The position numbers and the translations under genes were made by a program. Positions 17,229 to 26,221 of a DNA stretch of 64,000 nt are shown one piece after another. The stretch is from the NCBI GenBank assembly GCA_032251435.1, contig JAVVEH010000018.1:17076-81075 (forward strand), written 5' to 3'. This stretch comes from JAVVEH01 sp032251435. GTDB lineage: Bacteria; Verrucomicrobiota; Lentisphaeria; Oligosphaerales; MVZH01. Below the pieces are notes generated by a model, which saw nothing but the letters and a program-made list of their open reading frames with translations, did not search any database and had not been told where the DNA came from. Within the stretch, counting starts at the first letter, position 1, and every line of letters starts with the position of its first letter.

Positions 17229-19349
17229 ATGAGTGAAGCATGCGAATTCAACCCGGTGACGGATATGTACGGCACGGATGTGTTCACGGACGAAGTGATG
17301 CGTTCGACCCTGCCCAAGGCTGTTTACAAACAGCTTAAGAAGACGATGCAAGACGGCACGCCGCTTGAGCTGGGTGTCGCTGACGTGGTCGCCACGGCCA
17401 TGAAAGACTGGGCGATTTCCCGTGGCGCCACTCATTTCTGCCACTGGTTCCAACCGATGACGGGCGGCACGGCGGAGAAGCACGATTCGTTTATTTCCCC
17501 CACGTCCGGCGGCAGGGTGCTGATGGAATTCAGCGGCAAAGAGCTTTCCCAGGGGGAGCCCGACGCGTCATCGTTCCCTTCCGGCGGTTTGCGCGCCACA
17601 TTCGAAGCCCGCGGGTATACCGCTTGGGACTGCACCTCGCCGGTCTTTGTGAAAGGTAACGGCGACAACAAAACGCTGTTTGTTCCCTCCGCCTTCTGTT
17701 CTTACACGGGCGAGGCTCTGGATAAAAAGACACCGTTACTGCGGTCGATGGAAGCCATTGATAAAGCCGCGATCCGCATGCTGAGAATCCTTGGCAACAG
17801 CATGTCCACCAAAGTGACCGCCACACTGGGCGCCGAGCAGGAGTATTTCCTGGTGGATGAGGAATTTGTTGAGCGGCGTCTGGACTTGCTGCTCGCCCAA
17901 CGCACGTTGTTCGGCGCGCCGTCTCCCCGTGGACAGGAAATGGACGATCATTATTTCGGAGCGCTTAATTGCCGGGTCGGCTCGTTCATGGCCGCTTTGA
18001 ATAAGAAACTGTGGAGTCTGGGCATCTCCGCCAAAACGCAACACAACGAAGTGTCTCCGGCCCAGTATGAAATCGCGCCCATTTTCGACACCGTCAACGT
18101 CGGTGTCGACCGCAATCACCTGACCATGGAAGCGATTAGCACAGTGGCCCGCGAGCATGGGTTTTACGCGCTCCTGCATGAGAAACCCTTCGCCGGCGTG
18201 AACGGCTCTGGAAAACATAACAACTGGTCGATCGGGACGGATGATGGCATCAATTTGCTGGAACCCGGAGAAACGCCGCATGAGAACATGCAGTTTCTGG
18301 TTTTCCTGTTCGCCATAATCCGCGCGGTGGATAAATACTCCGAGGTTCTGCGGGCGTCCGTCGCTCACGCCGGCAATGACCATCGTCTCGGGGCCAATGA
18401 GGCGCCGCCGGCGATTATCTCCATCTTTTTGGGTGATCAATTAAATGACATTGTTGAACAGATCAAAGCCGGCGGGGCCAAGAGCTCCAAGCGGGGAGGC
18501 ACCATTGAACTGGGTGTCAGCACCCTGCCGCCACTGCCCAAAGATTGCACGGACCGCAACCGTACCAGTCCCTTCGCATTCACCGGCAACAAATTCGAGT
18601 TCCGGATGGCCGGGTCCAGTCAGTCCCTGTCCGGACCGAATTTCGTCCTTAACGGCGCTGTCGCTGAAGTGTTGACCGAAATGGCTGATGTTTTGGAAGG
18701 CGCTTCCGGCGCTGAGCTGAACACCAGGGTTCAGGATCTGTTGAAGAGTTACGCGGTCGAGCACGGCAAGATCATTTTCAATGGCGACAATTACACGGCC
18801 GAGTGGCATGCCGAGGCCGCCAAACGGGGATTGTCGAATTTGCGGAACACGCCCGAAGCGATCGACATTATTTGCGACGCCAAAAACGTGGCCATGCTGG
18901 AAGGTCAGAAAATTCTCTCCGCGGGTGAATTGAAAGCCCGTCAAGAGATTCTTTTTGAACAGTACGCGATGTTGATCAATATTGAAGCCAAGACATCTGT
19001 TCAGATGGCCAAACGGCAGATTATTCCAGCGGTCACGGAAGCCACGACCGCTCTCGCCAGTTCCGTCGCCGCCGTGAGCGCCGCCGGTGTCGAGCCGACC
19101 GCCCAGGCGGCGTTATTGGCCAAGACCAACAGCTTGCTGGCGGCTGTCGCCAGCGATGTTGAGGTTTTGGAAGCGGCCATCGCCAAAGCCGGTGCCATTG
19201 ACGAGCCCCGGGAAGCCTCGTTCGCGTTCCTCAACGATGTCATTCCCGCGATGACCGCTTTGCGCGCGGATGTCGATGCCCTGGAAGTGATTGTGGATGA
19301 GGATGTCTGGCCTTTGCCAACCTATGCGGACATGCTTTTCCGCCGGTGA
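17229..19349 (+). CDS. glnN: Glutamine synthetase type III
   Basis: Makes glutamine from glutamate, ammonia and ATP; the type III enzymes are large dodecamers of about 700-730 residues found in Bacteroidetes, cyanobacteria and PVC bacteria, and this one has about 706. Family-specific stretches include 'GTDVFTDEVMRSTLPK' at the N-terminus, 'THFCHWFQPMTGGTAEKHDS', the glutamate-binding 'NGSGKHNNWSIG' and the catalytic 'FTGNKFEFRMAGSSQS'. The start at 17229 is chosen because TGAGGA lies six bases upstream and the type III N-terminus begins there; the frame is open back to 17178. A strong intrinsic terminator follows. Confidence 0.96.
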   Translation: MSEACEFNPVTDMYGTDVFTDEVMRSTLPKAVYKQLKKTMQDGTPLELGVADVVATAMKDWAISRGATHFCHWFQPMTGGTAEKHDSFISPTSGGRVLMEFSGKELSQGEPDASSFPSGGLRATFEARGYTAWDCTSPVFVKGNGDNKTLFVPSAFCSYTGEALDKKTPLLRSMEAIDKAAIRMLRILGNSMSTKVTATLGAEQEYFLVDEEFVERRLDLLLAQRTLFGAPSPRGQEMDDHYFGALNCRVGSFMAALNKKLWSLGISAKTQHNEVSPAQYEIAPIFDTVNVGVDRNHLTMEAISTVAREHGFYALLHEKPFAGVNGSGKHNNWSIGTDDGINLLEPGETPHENMQFLVFLFAIIRAVDKYSEVLRASVAHAGNDHRLGANEAPPAIISIFLGDQLNDIVEQIKAGGAKSSKRGGTIELGVSTLPPLPKDCTDRNRTSPFAFTGNKFEFRMAGSSQSLSGPNFVLNGAVAEVLTEMADVLEGASGAELNTRVQDLLKSYAVEHGKIIFNGDNYTAEWHAEAAKRGLSNLRNTPEAIDIICDAKNVAMLEGQKILSAGELKARQEILFEQYAMLINIEAKTSVQMAKRQIIPAVTEATTALASSVAAVSAAGVEPTAQAALLAKTNSLLAAVASDVEVLEAAIAKAGAIDEPREASFAFLNDVIPAMTALRADVDALEVIVDEDVWPLPTYADMLFRR

Positions 19350-19372
19350 GCGGGGTCACCTGGTTCTGATTC

Positions 19373-19400
19373 AAAGGGCGCCTTCGGGCGCCCTTTTTTC
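19373..19400 (+). terminator. Intrinsic terminator of glnN
   Basis: AAAGGGCGCC (19373-19382) pairs with GGCGCCCTTT (19387-19396) around a TTCG tetraloop, and the T-run 19394-19399 follows. It lies 24 bases after the glnN stop codon. Confidence 0.93.
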
Positions 19401-19467
19401 GTTCCGGTTGCGCCCGGGATGAATCAGGATATTGTATCCGTTCCGCTGGAATAGGAAAACACACGTC

Positions 19468-20247
19468 ATGCGCATCGCCGTCTGTATAAAACAAGTGCCG
19501 GACACCACCGAGCTTAGACTTGATCCCGAGACCAACACGCTGCTCCGGGAAGGGGCGGCGGCGGTGTTGAACCCGTTGGATGAGTTTCCTCTGGCGGCCG
19601 CTTGCCAATTAAAAGAACAAACCGGCGGAACCGTCACCGCGTTCACGATGGGACCTCCCGCCGCCGAGGATGTGTTGCGCACTGCGGTGGCGATGGGGGC
19701 GGATGACGGGGTGCTGATCAGTGACCGCGTGTTCGCCGGCGCCGACACGTGGGCCACATCCCTGGTTCTGGCCCGCGCGCTCGAATACCAGGGCGGATTT
19801 GATGTGATCCTTTGCGGAAAACAGGCTGTGGACGGTGACACGGCGCAGGTGGGACCCGGTATCGCCGCCCACCTGAACATTCCGCAGGTGACATACGTGA
19901 CATCGCTGGAACCCGGTGAAACGGGGAGAACGGTCATCGTGGAACGGCTGCTGGATGATCAAAGAGTCCGGTTGGAAGTGACAACACCGGTCATGCTGAC
20001 TGTTCTGAAAGAGTATGGCGAGCCCCGGTTGCCAAGCCTTCCCGCCCGGCTGGCCGCCTTGACCGCGGTTCCCGCGCGGCTGGACGCAGCGGCTCTGGGG
20101 TTTAAACCGGAAGAGGTGGGCTTGAAGGGGTCGTTCACCCGGGTGGCGCGGGTTGACACACCGAAAGCGGCCCGCGCGTTGACCATGTTGACGGGAACGA
20201 CAGAGGACGTGGCCCGCCAATTGGCGGCGATTCTGCGTCAGCCTTGA
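19468..20247 (+). CDS. etfB: Electron transfer flavoprotein beta subunit
   Basis: The beta subunit binds AMP and works with EtfA, which holds the FAD, to pass electrons between acyl-CoA or other dehydrogenases and the respiratory chain or ferredoxin. The start 'MRIAVCIKQVPDT' is typical, and the family signature region 'VERLLDDQRVRLEVTTPVM' and 'AVDGDTAQVGPGIA' are present. At 259 residues it is complete. The frame begins at 19432, but the ATG at 19468 fits the family. No etfA follows; the next gene lies on the other strand and ends 35 bases away, so the partner must be encoded outside the window. Confidence 0.92.
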   Translation: MRIAVCIKQVPDTTELRLDPETNTLLREGAAAVLNPLDEFPLAAACQLKEQTGGTVTAFTMGPPAAEDVLRTAVAMGADDGVLISDRVFAGADTWATSLVLARALEYQGGFDVILCGKQAVDGDTAQVGPGIAAHLNIPQVTYVTSLEPGETGRTVIVERLLDDQRVRLEVTTPVMLTVLKEYGEPRLPSLPARLAALTAVPARLDAAALGFKPEEVGLKGSFTRVARVDTPKAARALTMLTGTTEDVARQLAAILRQP

Positions 20248-20282
20248 ACGCGTCCCGGGATGTCAAAACCATGGGATGACAC

Positions 20283-20777
20283 TTATTCGTCTTCTTGTTT
20301 AGCCTCTTCGATGGCTTTTTGAATGTCACGCTGCAGGTCAGGCATGATTTTGCCCATCTCAACCTGCATTTTTTGCATGGTGGCCTGCATGAGTTGGGGT
20401 TGCTTCTCAATCATTTTTTGACCGATCGGGGACAGGTAAAAGTCGATTAAATCCTGTAATTCTTTGGTGGTGAAAACCTCCGCGTAAATCTCAGAGAACA
20501 TCGTCACCCAGTCAATATTTTTCACCTTCGCGAAGGTGATTTCCATTGCTTTCTTAGACGACTCTTTCGCTTTGGCGGCTTCTTCCGCCGACAGGTTTTG
20601 GGCGTCCACCATCTGCTCGCTGAAGCGCACAATCTGGTCAAAAGACGCGTCCATGGCTTTGGTCATTTGCATCGCGTTCACGAGATCTTTCGCTTTGTCA
20701 AGCCGGTCTTCCCGGGTGTCCGTCCCGAATACGTTTAGTGAGACTAAAACGGCGAGAAGAGTGAGTGTGCGTTTCAT
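20283..20777 (-). CDS. Exported DUF2059 protein
   Basis: The DUF2059 signature is clear: 'YAEVFTTKELQDLIDFYLSP' followed by 'IGQKMIEKQPQLMQ'. Members are small periplasmic proteins of unknown function in Gram-negative bacteria. The start at 20777 is chosen because AGGA lies upstream and the protein then opens with a signal peptide, 'MKRTLTLLAVLVSLNVFG'. The mature part is nearly all alpha-helical and highly charged, ending in 'EEAKQEDE'. It is convergent with etfB. The frame extends upstream to 20822 but without a signal peptide. Confidence 0.9.
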   Translation of the reverse strand: MKRTLTLLAVLVSLNVFGTDTREDRLDKAKDLVNAMQMTKAMDASFDQIVRFSEQMVDAQNLSAEEAAKAKESSKKAMEITFAKVKNIDWVTMFSEIYAEVFTTKELQDLIDFYLSPIGQKMIEKQPQLMQATMQKMQVEMGKIMPDLQRDIQKAIEEAKQEDE

Positions 20778-20932
20778 GGTTTTTTTCCTGTTTTTGTTGA
20801 CCGCGGGCGGGTCGTTCCGCATCTGTCAGAGAAGATAATCGGGGAATTGGCGCTGTCAAATCGGCAAATCGGTGCGAGGCGCGTCACGAGAGAAATGTTA
20901 AGTCCGCAGTGTCGCAAGCGCTTCTGAAGACC

Positions 20933-20960
20933 TTGAAGTTTAGGATTGGGTCACTATCTT
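20933..20960 (+). promoter_or_regulatory. Possible promoter for the 821-residue protein operon
   Basis: TTGAAG (20933-20938), a 16-base spacer and TATCTT (20955-20960) lie upstream of the gene starting near 21078. Both hexamers match the sigma-70 consensus at only four of six positions. Nothing else is recognisable in the roughly 300 bases between 20778 and 21077. Confidence 0.25.
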
Positions 20961-21077
20961 TTTCCCCTCGCGGTCAAGGTTTTTCCCGTCCAGTGACGGT
21001 CGGGACTCATCACGTTGAGAATGTGGATTGACAATCGCCCATGCAGAGTGAACGGGCAAACGAGACGCGTAGTGAAC

Positions 21078-23480
21078 ATGGCACAGGTATTTTTTCGAAC
21101 GCTTCAGATCACGCTTGTCAGTGTTGTCTGGGCCGCTTCCTTCAGTCACGGTGAAGAGCCTTCATTCAGCGTGGGGTTTCTCAAATGGGGACAGACCCCC
21201 AAGGTGTGCGCCTATCAGTGGGCGCAAGCGCCCATCGCCTACGTGAGCAATCCCACGGATAAGGAGGTGGACTTGATTATCGCCGTGCGGGCGGTGGATG
21301 GGGCGGGCGCGCAGTACAGCAAAAAGATCCGCCTGGGGCCTGGCGCCATGATGGAAGACGTTCTGGATATGGTCGCCGACCCCCAGACCGAGTATCTCGC
21401 CACCTTGAGTCACGCGGACGGTCGATTGATCCAGAAGCAGGAGATTATTTCTCATTACCAGAATCCGTTTATGACTGTCGGGGTGTTTTTCGGTTCCGAT
21501 GATCCTGATCTGACGGGTGTTTCAACGTTGTCGAGAGACAAAACACTTGGGCGGCGGATGCTGGTCACGCGGTCCCGGGCGGAAGACCTTCCCCAGCGCC
21601 TGCCGGGGTTTGGGAGCGCCTCGGTATTGGTGTTGATTGGCACGGATTTCGACCGCATGTGCGCGCCCCAATTCGCGGCGATCGAGGCGTTTGTGGCCAG
21701 TGGCGGCACGCTGGTTGTGGCGCGCCCGGAGACGATTACGCGCCTGGAGAAAACGCCCTTGCGGGAGGTGTTGCCGGTGGTGCCCCTTGGGTCGCGGCGG
21801 ATCGAGGCTTTTCCTGAATTAGGGGCCTGGGGGCCGGCGGGCGAAACCGCGCCGGGCCCGACATGGGAGACTGGCATTGAGTTTCTCGAAATGATGCCTG
21901 AGAAAGAGGCGTTGGTCACCTTGCGCCATGGCCGGTATCCGGCGTTTGTGTGGGGCGCGCATGGCCTGGGAAGAGTCGCAGTGGCGGGCTTTGACATCTT
22001 TTCAGAGGGTATCCGCGGCGGCGAGCACAGCCGCCGGATCTGGCGGCACATTCTCTCCGTCGCCGGTGACCAACCTTTCGCCACCATGGCGATGTATGAC
22101 AACAGTTTGAGTCAAGCCACCTCCCGGCTAATTGGTTTCAAGGCGCGTTCCGCGGAGCATGTCCTCGCCATCATGGTCGCTTATTGCACGGTTGTTTTGT
22201 CATTGTTCTTGTTGGGCGCCGCATTGAAAAAGCACGTGACCGCCTGGGTCGGGGGAATTGTGTGCAGTTTGACGCTGACTGTTTTGATTTTGGCCGCGGC
22301 GGACAGACAACTGGATCAGCAGGATCCCAAAAACGCCATTGTTGTGGAGCTGGCTTGTCAGACGGCCGCGGTCAATGACACAACCGCTTTGTTCGCTGGA
22401 GAAAAACGGATAAGTGTGATCAACCGTCAGGCGGACCGCCCGGATATCCGCGGAGAGTCATCGGGGGTGTGGCTGCGGCCCCCGGCACCCGAACCCGCCG
22501 CGATGCTTCAGGACGTTGGCGATCGCAACATGCTTTCCCTGATCAAAGAAGGCAACCGCCACACGCTGACACGGTTGAATGTGCGTGAGAACAAACCGGT
22601 GACGTTTTTCAGCCGCTATGACCATCAAGCAGGGGTCGGAATCACGCCTCCTTCGCTGGGTTATGACGATGGGGTCCCGCGGTTGATTGGCGGCCGGATT
22701 CCAAGCGACTTTCCCGGGGAAAGCATCAAGGCGTACCTGTTGCTGGGAGAGGGTTTTCAGCGGGTCCAGATTAAGAAGAATAGCTTTGTCCTGACCGCCG
22801 ATGACGGCGGCGGTATGGAGCTGGACGTGATCGCCAGGGATTTTGAAACGTTTCTGCGGACCGCGCGGTTGCCTGTTCCATCGTTGGCTTTATTTTACCG
22901 GACATCATTGCCCTCAAGCGAGTTGACGTTTGGTGACGGCGGTTATACGGAGCAGCGTTACCGGTTACACCTGGTTCCGGTCAAGATTCCCGCCGGGAAG
23001 GGGGATGTCACGGTTCCCGGCGGCGCGGTGAGGATTGCTCCTGTCGGCAAAAACTCCCGCGCGTTGCGCTGGAACGGGATCTGGCGGGACGGCTTTCTTT
23101 ACGACAACCAGACAAGTTATGTGTTCTCCGCCCAAGTGCCCGTCGAATTCAGGCGCATGGTGTTGACCGGGGCGGAGGTGACCGTGTCCATTCAAAGCGC
23201 CGTCACCGGCGTGCGGGGCGCCGCGGAGCTGATTCCTCTGGGAAAGGCCGCCGCTGTGAGTGAGTCTGTATCGGGAGTTTCTCCGACAAAAATAAATGGG
23301 GACCGGTCGCTGTTTAACGGGTTGGATGAGCACGAGTTTATCAACCCGGTTGACGGGACAATTCTAGTGAAGCTGACCGTCGCCAGAGACGTGGGTAAAC
23401 CTCCCGTCGCGGCGGCGGCCGGCGCCGACAAGTGGCGGGTGGGAGAGTTTTCCATCAGCCTCAAGGGAACGCGGGATTGA
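21078..23480 (+). CDS. Large envelope protein linked to an ABC-2 transporter
   Basis: About 800 residues; no named family recognised. The chosen start gives a signal-like N-terminus 'FFRTLQITLVSVVWAASFSH'; the frame opens at 21015. Residues about 30-340 are predicted periplasmic and include a Rossmann-like segment, 'ASVLVLIGTDFDRM' then 'IEAFVASGGTLVVARPE', reminiscent of glutamine-amidotransferase-like folds without catalytic residues. Two membrane helices follow ('VLAIMVAYCTVVLSLFLLGA' and 'VGGIVCSLTLTVLILAAA'), then a second soluble part of about 370 residues rich in beta strands. This layout resembles proteins encoded beside ABC-2 ATPase and permease genes, such as GldG in gliding bacteria, but no homology is claimed. 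The ATPase gene starts 57 bases downstream. Confidence 0.6.
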   Translation: MAQVFFRTLQITLVSVVWAASFSHGEEPSFSVGFLKWGQTPKVCAYQWAQAPIAYVSNPTDKEVDLIIAVRAVDGAGAQYSKKIRLGPGAMMEDVLDMVADPQTEYLATLSHADGRLIQKQEIISHYQNPFMTVGVFFGSDDPDLTGVSTLSRDKTLGRRMLVTRSRAEDLPQRLPGFGSASVLVLIGTDFDRMCAPQFAAIEAFVASGGTLVVARPETITRLEKTPLREVLPVVPLGSRRIEAFPELGAWGPAGETAPGPTWETGIEFLEMMPEKEALVTLRHGRYPAFVWGAHGLGRVAVAGFDIFSEGIRGGEHSRRIWRHILSVAGDQPFATMAMYDNSLSQATSRLIGFKARSAEHVLAIMVAYCTVVLSLFLLGAALKKHVTAWVGGIVCSLTLTVLILAAADRQLDQQDPKNAIVVELACQTAAVNDTTALFAGEKRISVINRQADRPDIRGESSGVWLRPPAPEPAAMLQDVGDRNMLSLIKEGNRHTLTRLNVRENKPVTFFSRYDHQAGVGITPPSLGYDDGVPRLIGGRIPSDFPGESIKAYLLLGEGFQRVQIKKNSFVLTADDGGGMELDVIARDFETFLRTARLPVPSLALFYRTSLPSSELTFGDGGYTEQRYRLHLVPVKIPAGKGDVTVPGGAVRIAPVGKNSRALRWNGIWRDGFLYDNQTSYVFSAQVPVEFRRMVLTGAEVTVSIQSAVTGVRGAAELIPLGKAAAVSESVSGVSPTKINGDRSLFNGLDEHEFINPVDGTILVKLTVARDVGKPPVAAAAGADKWRVGEFSISLKGTRD

Positions 23481-23537
23481 CCAGGTTCCCGCCAGGCGGC
23501 GGCATTTTTGAACGCAACGGATTCAGGAGACAATCAC

Positions 23538-24521
23538 ATGATCCGAACCGAGAATTTAACACGGGATTTTGGCAATAACCGTGGGGTTTTTAATTTGAGT
23601 CTCGGGGTGAAGGCGGGCGAGATCTTTGGCTTTATCGGTCCGAACGGATCCGGGAAAACCACCACAATCAAAGCCTTGTGCGGCCTGTTGCGCCCCACCT
23701 CCGGAAAAGCGTTCATCAATAATATCACCGTCTGCCCGCGGAATATCTCCACCATTAGAAAGCTCATCGGGTACATGCCGGACAAATTTGGTGTGTACGA
23801 TCAGATGAGTGTCTGGGAATATCTGGACTTTTTTTGCGCCGCTTACCGGATACCAAGCAAAGAGCGCCGCCGCCGGGTGGATGAGGTTTTGGACCTGACG
23901 GAAGCCGGTTATATGCTGGATTACCAGGTGGGCTCCTTATCCCACGGCATGACCAAGCGGATTGGCCTGGCCCGGACGTTGCTGCATGATCCCGAAGTCG
24001 TTATTCTTGATGAGCCGGCGAATGGACTGGATCCCAATGGGCGGATTGACATGCGGCGCATGATCCTGCGGCTGAAAGAACATGGGAAAACGATTCTGCT
24101 GTCCAGCCATATTTTACCTGAATTGTCCAGTATCTGCGACCGGGTGGGGATTATTGAAAAAGGGCGGCTGCTGTCATCGGGAACGGTCAAAGAAATCACC
24201 GCCAGTCTTCAGGAGGAGATGCAGTTGTCGGTCCTGGTCTCGGGAAGAACCGAGGCGGCCGCCGACCTGTGCAGAGACTTTCCCAACGTGAAAACCGTCA
24301 GTTTTGAAGGGAATGAAATCCGTGTTGTTTTTGACGGCACCCGGGGTGAAGTGGCCGTCTTGAACAAGCGACTGAACGACGCGGGCTTCGCGGTGATCGG
24401 ATTGCGTGAAGAGGAGGCCGACCTGGAGCAGGCGTTCCTGAAAGTGACCGGGCGATCCGCGGAGGAGACACCGGTGAAACCGGCCGCCGCGCCGGGTGAA
24501 CGCGGAGCGAAAAAGGCTTGA
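23538..24521 (+). CDS. ABC transporter ATPase (ABC-2 type)
   Basis: Cytoplasmic ATPase that would drive the permease encoded next. Walker A 'GPNGSGKTT', Q-loop region 'IGYMPDKFGVYDQMSVWEYL', signature 'LSHGMTKR' (a His where Gly is usual), Walker B 'VVILDEPANGLDP' and the switch His in 'LLSSHILPE' are all present in the first 220 residues. The last 100 residues, with 'GFAVIGLREEEADLEQAFLK', are the C-terminal domain typical of CcmA/NatA-like ATPases. The start at 23538 has CAGGAGA eight bases upstream. It lies between the 821-residue envelope protein and the permease in one operon. Confidence 0.92.
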   Translation: MIRTENLTRDFGNNRGVFNLSLGVKAGEIFGFIGPNGSGKTTTIKALCGLLRPTSGKAFINNITVCPRNISTIRKLIGYMPDKFGVYDQMSVWEYLDFFCAAYRIPSKERRRRVDEVLDLTEAGYMLDYQVGSLSHGMTKRIGLARTLLHDPEVVILDEPANGLDPNGRIDMRRMILRLKEHGKTILLSSHILPELSSICDRVGIIEKGRLLSSGTVKEITASLQEEMQLSVLVSGRTEAAADLCRDFPNVKTVSFEGNEIRVVFDGTRGEVAVLNKRLNDAGFAVIGLREEEADLEQAFLKVTGRSAEETPVKPAAAPGERGAKKA

Positions 24522-24528
24522 CCTCCTT

Positions 24529-26217
24529 ATGACTATTTTGAGCAATCCAATTTTCCGACGCGAGTTTCTCGTGATGGCCCGGAGCATGAAGGCGAAAATA
24601 GCGGTCGCCGCGATGATGCTGGCGCTATGCGCCGTGCTGTATATTCTGTGGCCCCGCGCCGGCGTCATCTCCGAATTCGACAGCAACGAGATTTTCTCGG
24701 TGTTTTTAGGGGCGACCTTGGGGATTATTATTCTGTTAATCCCCGCGTTCACATCCACCGCGATTACGGATGAGAAGGAAAATTTATCGTTTAATATTTT
24801 ATTCACCACCCTGCTGTCACCGTTTGAGATATTGGCGGGAAAATTATTCGCCTCGCTGGCGATGATTTTCGCCGTGGTGATTCTCGCCATGCCGATTATC
24901 GCGATCTGCGGCTTGAGCGGGGGCATTGGGGTCGGGCTATTGGTTAAGACATACACGGTGGTGTTTCTGGCCACATTCACGTACGGGATGCTGGGGTTGG
25001 CCTTGAGCGCCTTCTGCAACCGCAGCTTCACCAGCGTGGTGGTCACGTACGTGTGCATCGCGTTGCTGGCCGGCGCCACGTGGTTGCCGTCCGTATTGTT
25101 AACCAGATGGGATAACCTACGGGGCGTGTGGGCGGTTTTACGCAGTTTAAGCCCCTTCGAGGCGTTGTTCGCATTGAATCATCCCTCCCGCTACGAGATT
25201 GTGGTGGGGGACGGGGCTTTCGCCACGACCACCTTGACGCTTTACGTGGTTGGCATGGTCTGTCTGGCCGTGCTGTTTTTTGGTGTTTTCTGCGTCTTTA
25301 TCCTGCGCCCGATCCGACCGGGAAAAAGCAAGACCCAGCAGCAATATTCCGACTTGAGAACATCCCTGAAACGGCGGCTGGGATTTCCTTTTTATCTTAT
25401 TGATCCGCTGAAACGCAAGAAGCCCATTCCAAGGTACCGAAATCCCGTCTTTGTGGCCGAGTTGCGCGGCCGGATATTCGGCCGGCCCAATTTTATTCTC
25501 CGCGCGCTGGCCTGTTGCATCATGGTCAGTATCGGCATCCTGATTCTCGCCTGTTTTAATTACGCGACCCGGCTCGGTCCGGATCACGTAAGGTTTGTGG
25601 CGATTCTTTTCCAGTTTTCAATTATTATCCTGATAGCCCCGATTGTCAGCAGTGGAAGCATCACTGACGAGCGGGTCAGCAATACCATCACCTCCTTGCG
25701 CATGACGCGCCTGACCACGCTGACCCTTGTGTTCGGCAAGCTCAAAGCGGCGTTCGTGTATGTGCTGATTTTTCTGATCAGCAGCCTGCCGGTTTTATTT
25801 TCTCTTGTTTATTTGGAGACCCAGCCGTCCTATGTCCGGATTGGCTGGTGGGTGGGGGCGTTGGTTCTCAGCGCCCTGGTCTTCACCCTGGCCGGCCTGT
25901 TCGCCTCGACGGTGATGAAGACCACCGCCGCGGCCACCGCGGCCAGCTACGGCTTCGCCTTCACATTGTCTGTCCTCACCCTGAGTGTGGAATTGTTTGG
26001 TGAGCGCGTCTCCCAAACCATGCGGACGGCTGTTCTCACGTTTAACCCGCTGGTCGCCGCCATTCAGATCACCTCCGATGACTGGTTCGCTGATTTGCCG
26101 CGACTGTTCGGTCGCCCGTTGTGGGTGAATCACCTGTGGGTGTTCGGTGCCCTGGCGGCCATCTTGTTGATTGGCACCGCCTGGCGCGTGCGAAGTATTT
26201 TCCGCGAACGGATATAG
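24529..26217 (+). CDS. Duplicated ABC-2 permease (two fused six-helix halves)
   Basis: About 560 residues with about a dozen hydrophobic helices. The protein is an internal duplication: 'LSNPIFRREFLVMARSMKAK' opens the first half and 'YRNPVFVAELRGRIFGRPNF' the second, and 'STAITDEKENLSFNILF' is matched by 'SGSITDERVSNTITSLR', each after helix two. One chain could therefore supply both membrane halves of an ABC-2 exporter, with the ATPase encoded upstream. The start at 24529 lies 7 bases after the ATPase stop codon; the frame opens earlier inside that gene. It ends four bases before kdsD, so the operon continues. The substrate cannot be told from sequence. Confidence 0.85.
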   Translation: MTILSNPIFRREFLVMARSMKAKIAVAAMMLALCAVLYILWPRAGVISEFDSNEIFSVFLGATLGIIILLIPAFTSTAITDEKENLSFNILFTTLLSPFEILAGKLFASLAMIFAVVILAMPIIAICGLSGGIGVGLLVKTYTVVFLATFTYGMLGLALSAFCNRSFTSVVVTYVCIALLAGATWLPSVLLTRWDNLRGVWAVLRSLSPFEALFALNHPSRYEIVVGDGAFATTTLTLYVVGMVCLAVLFFGVFCVFILRPIRPGKSKTQQQYSDLRTSLKRRLGFPFYLIDPLKRKKPIPRYRNPVFVAELRGRIFGRPNFILRALACCIMVSIGILILACFNYATRLGPDHVRFVAILFQFSIIILIAPIVSSGSITDERVSNTITSLRMTRLTTLTLVFGKLKAAFVYVLIFLISSLPVLFSLVYLETQPSYVRIGWWVGALVLSALVFTLAGLFASTVMKTTAAATAASYGFAFTLSVLTLSVELFGERVSQTMRTAVLTFNPLVAAIQITSDDWFADLPRLFGRPLWVNHLWVFGALAAILLIGTAWRVRSIFRERI

Positions 26218-26221
26218 GCTT

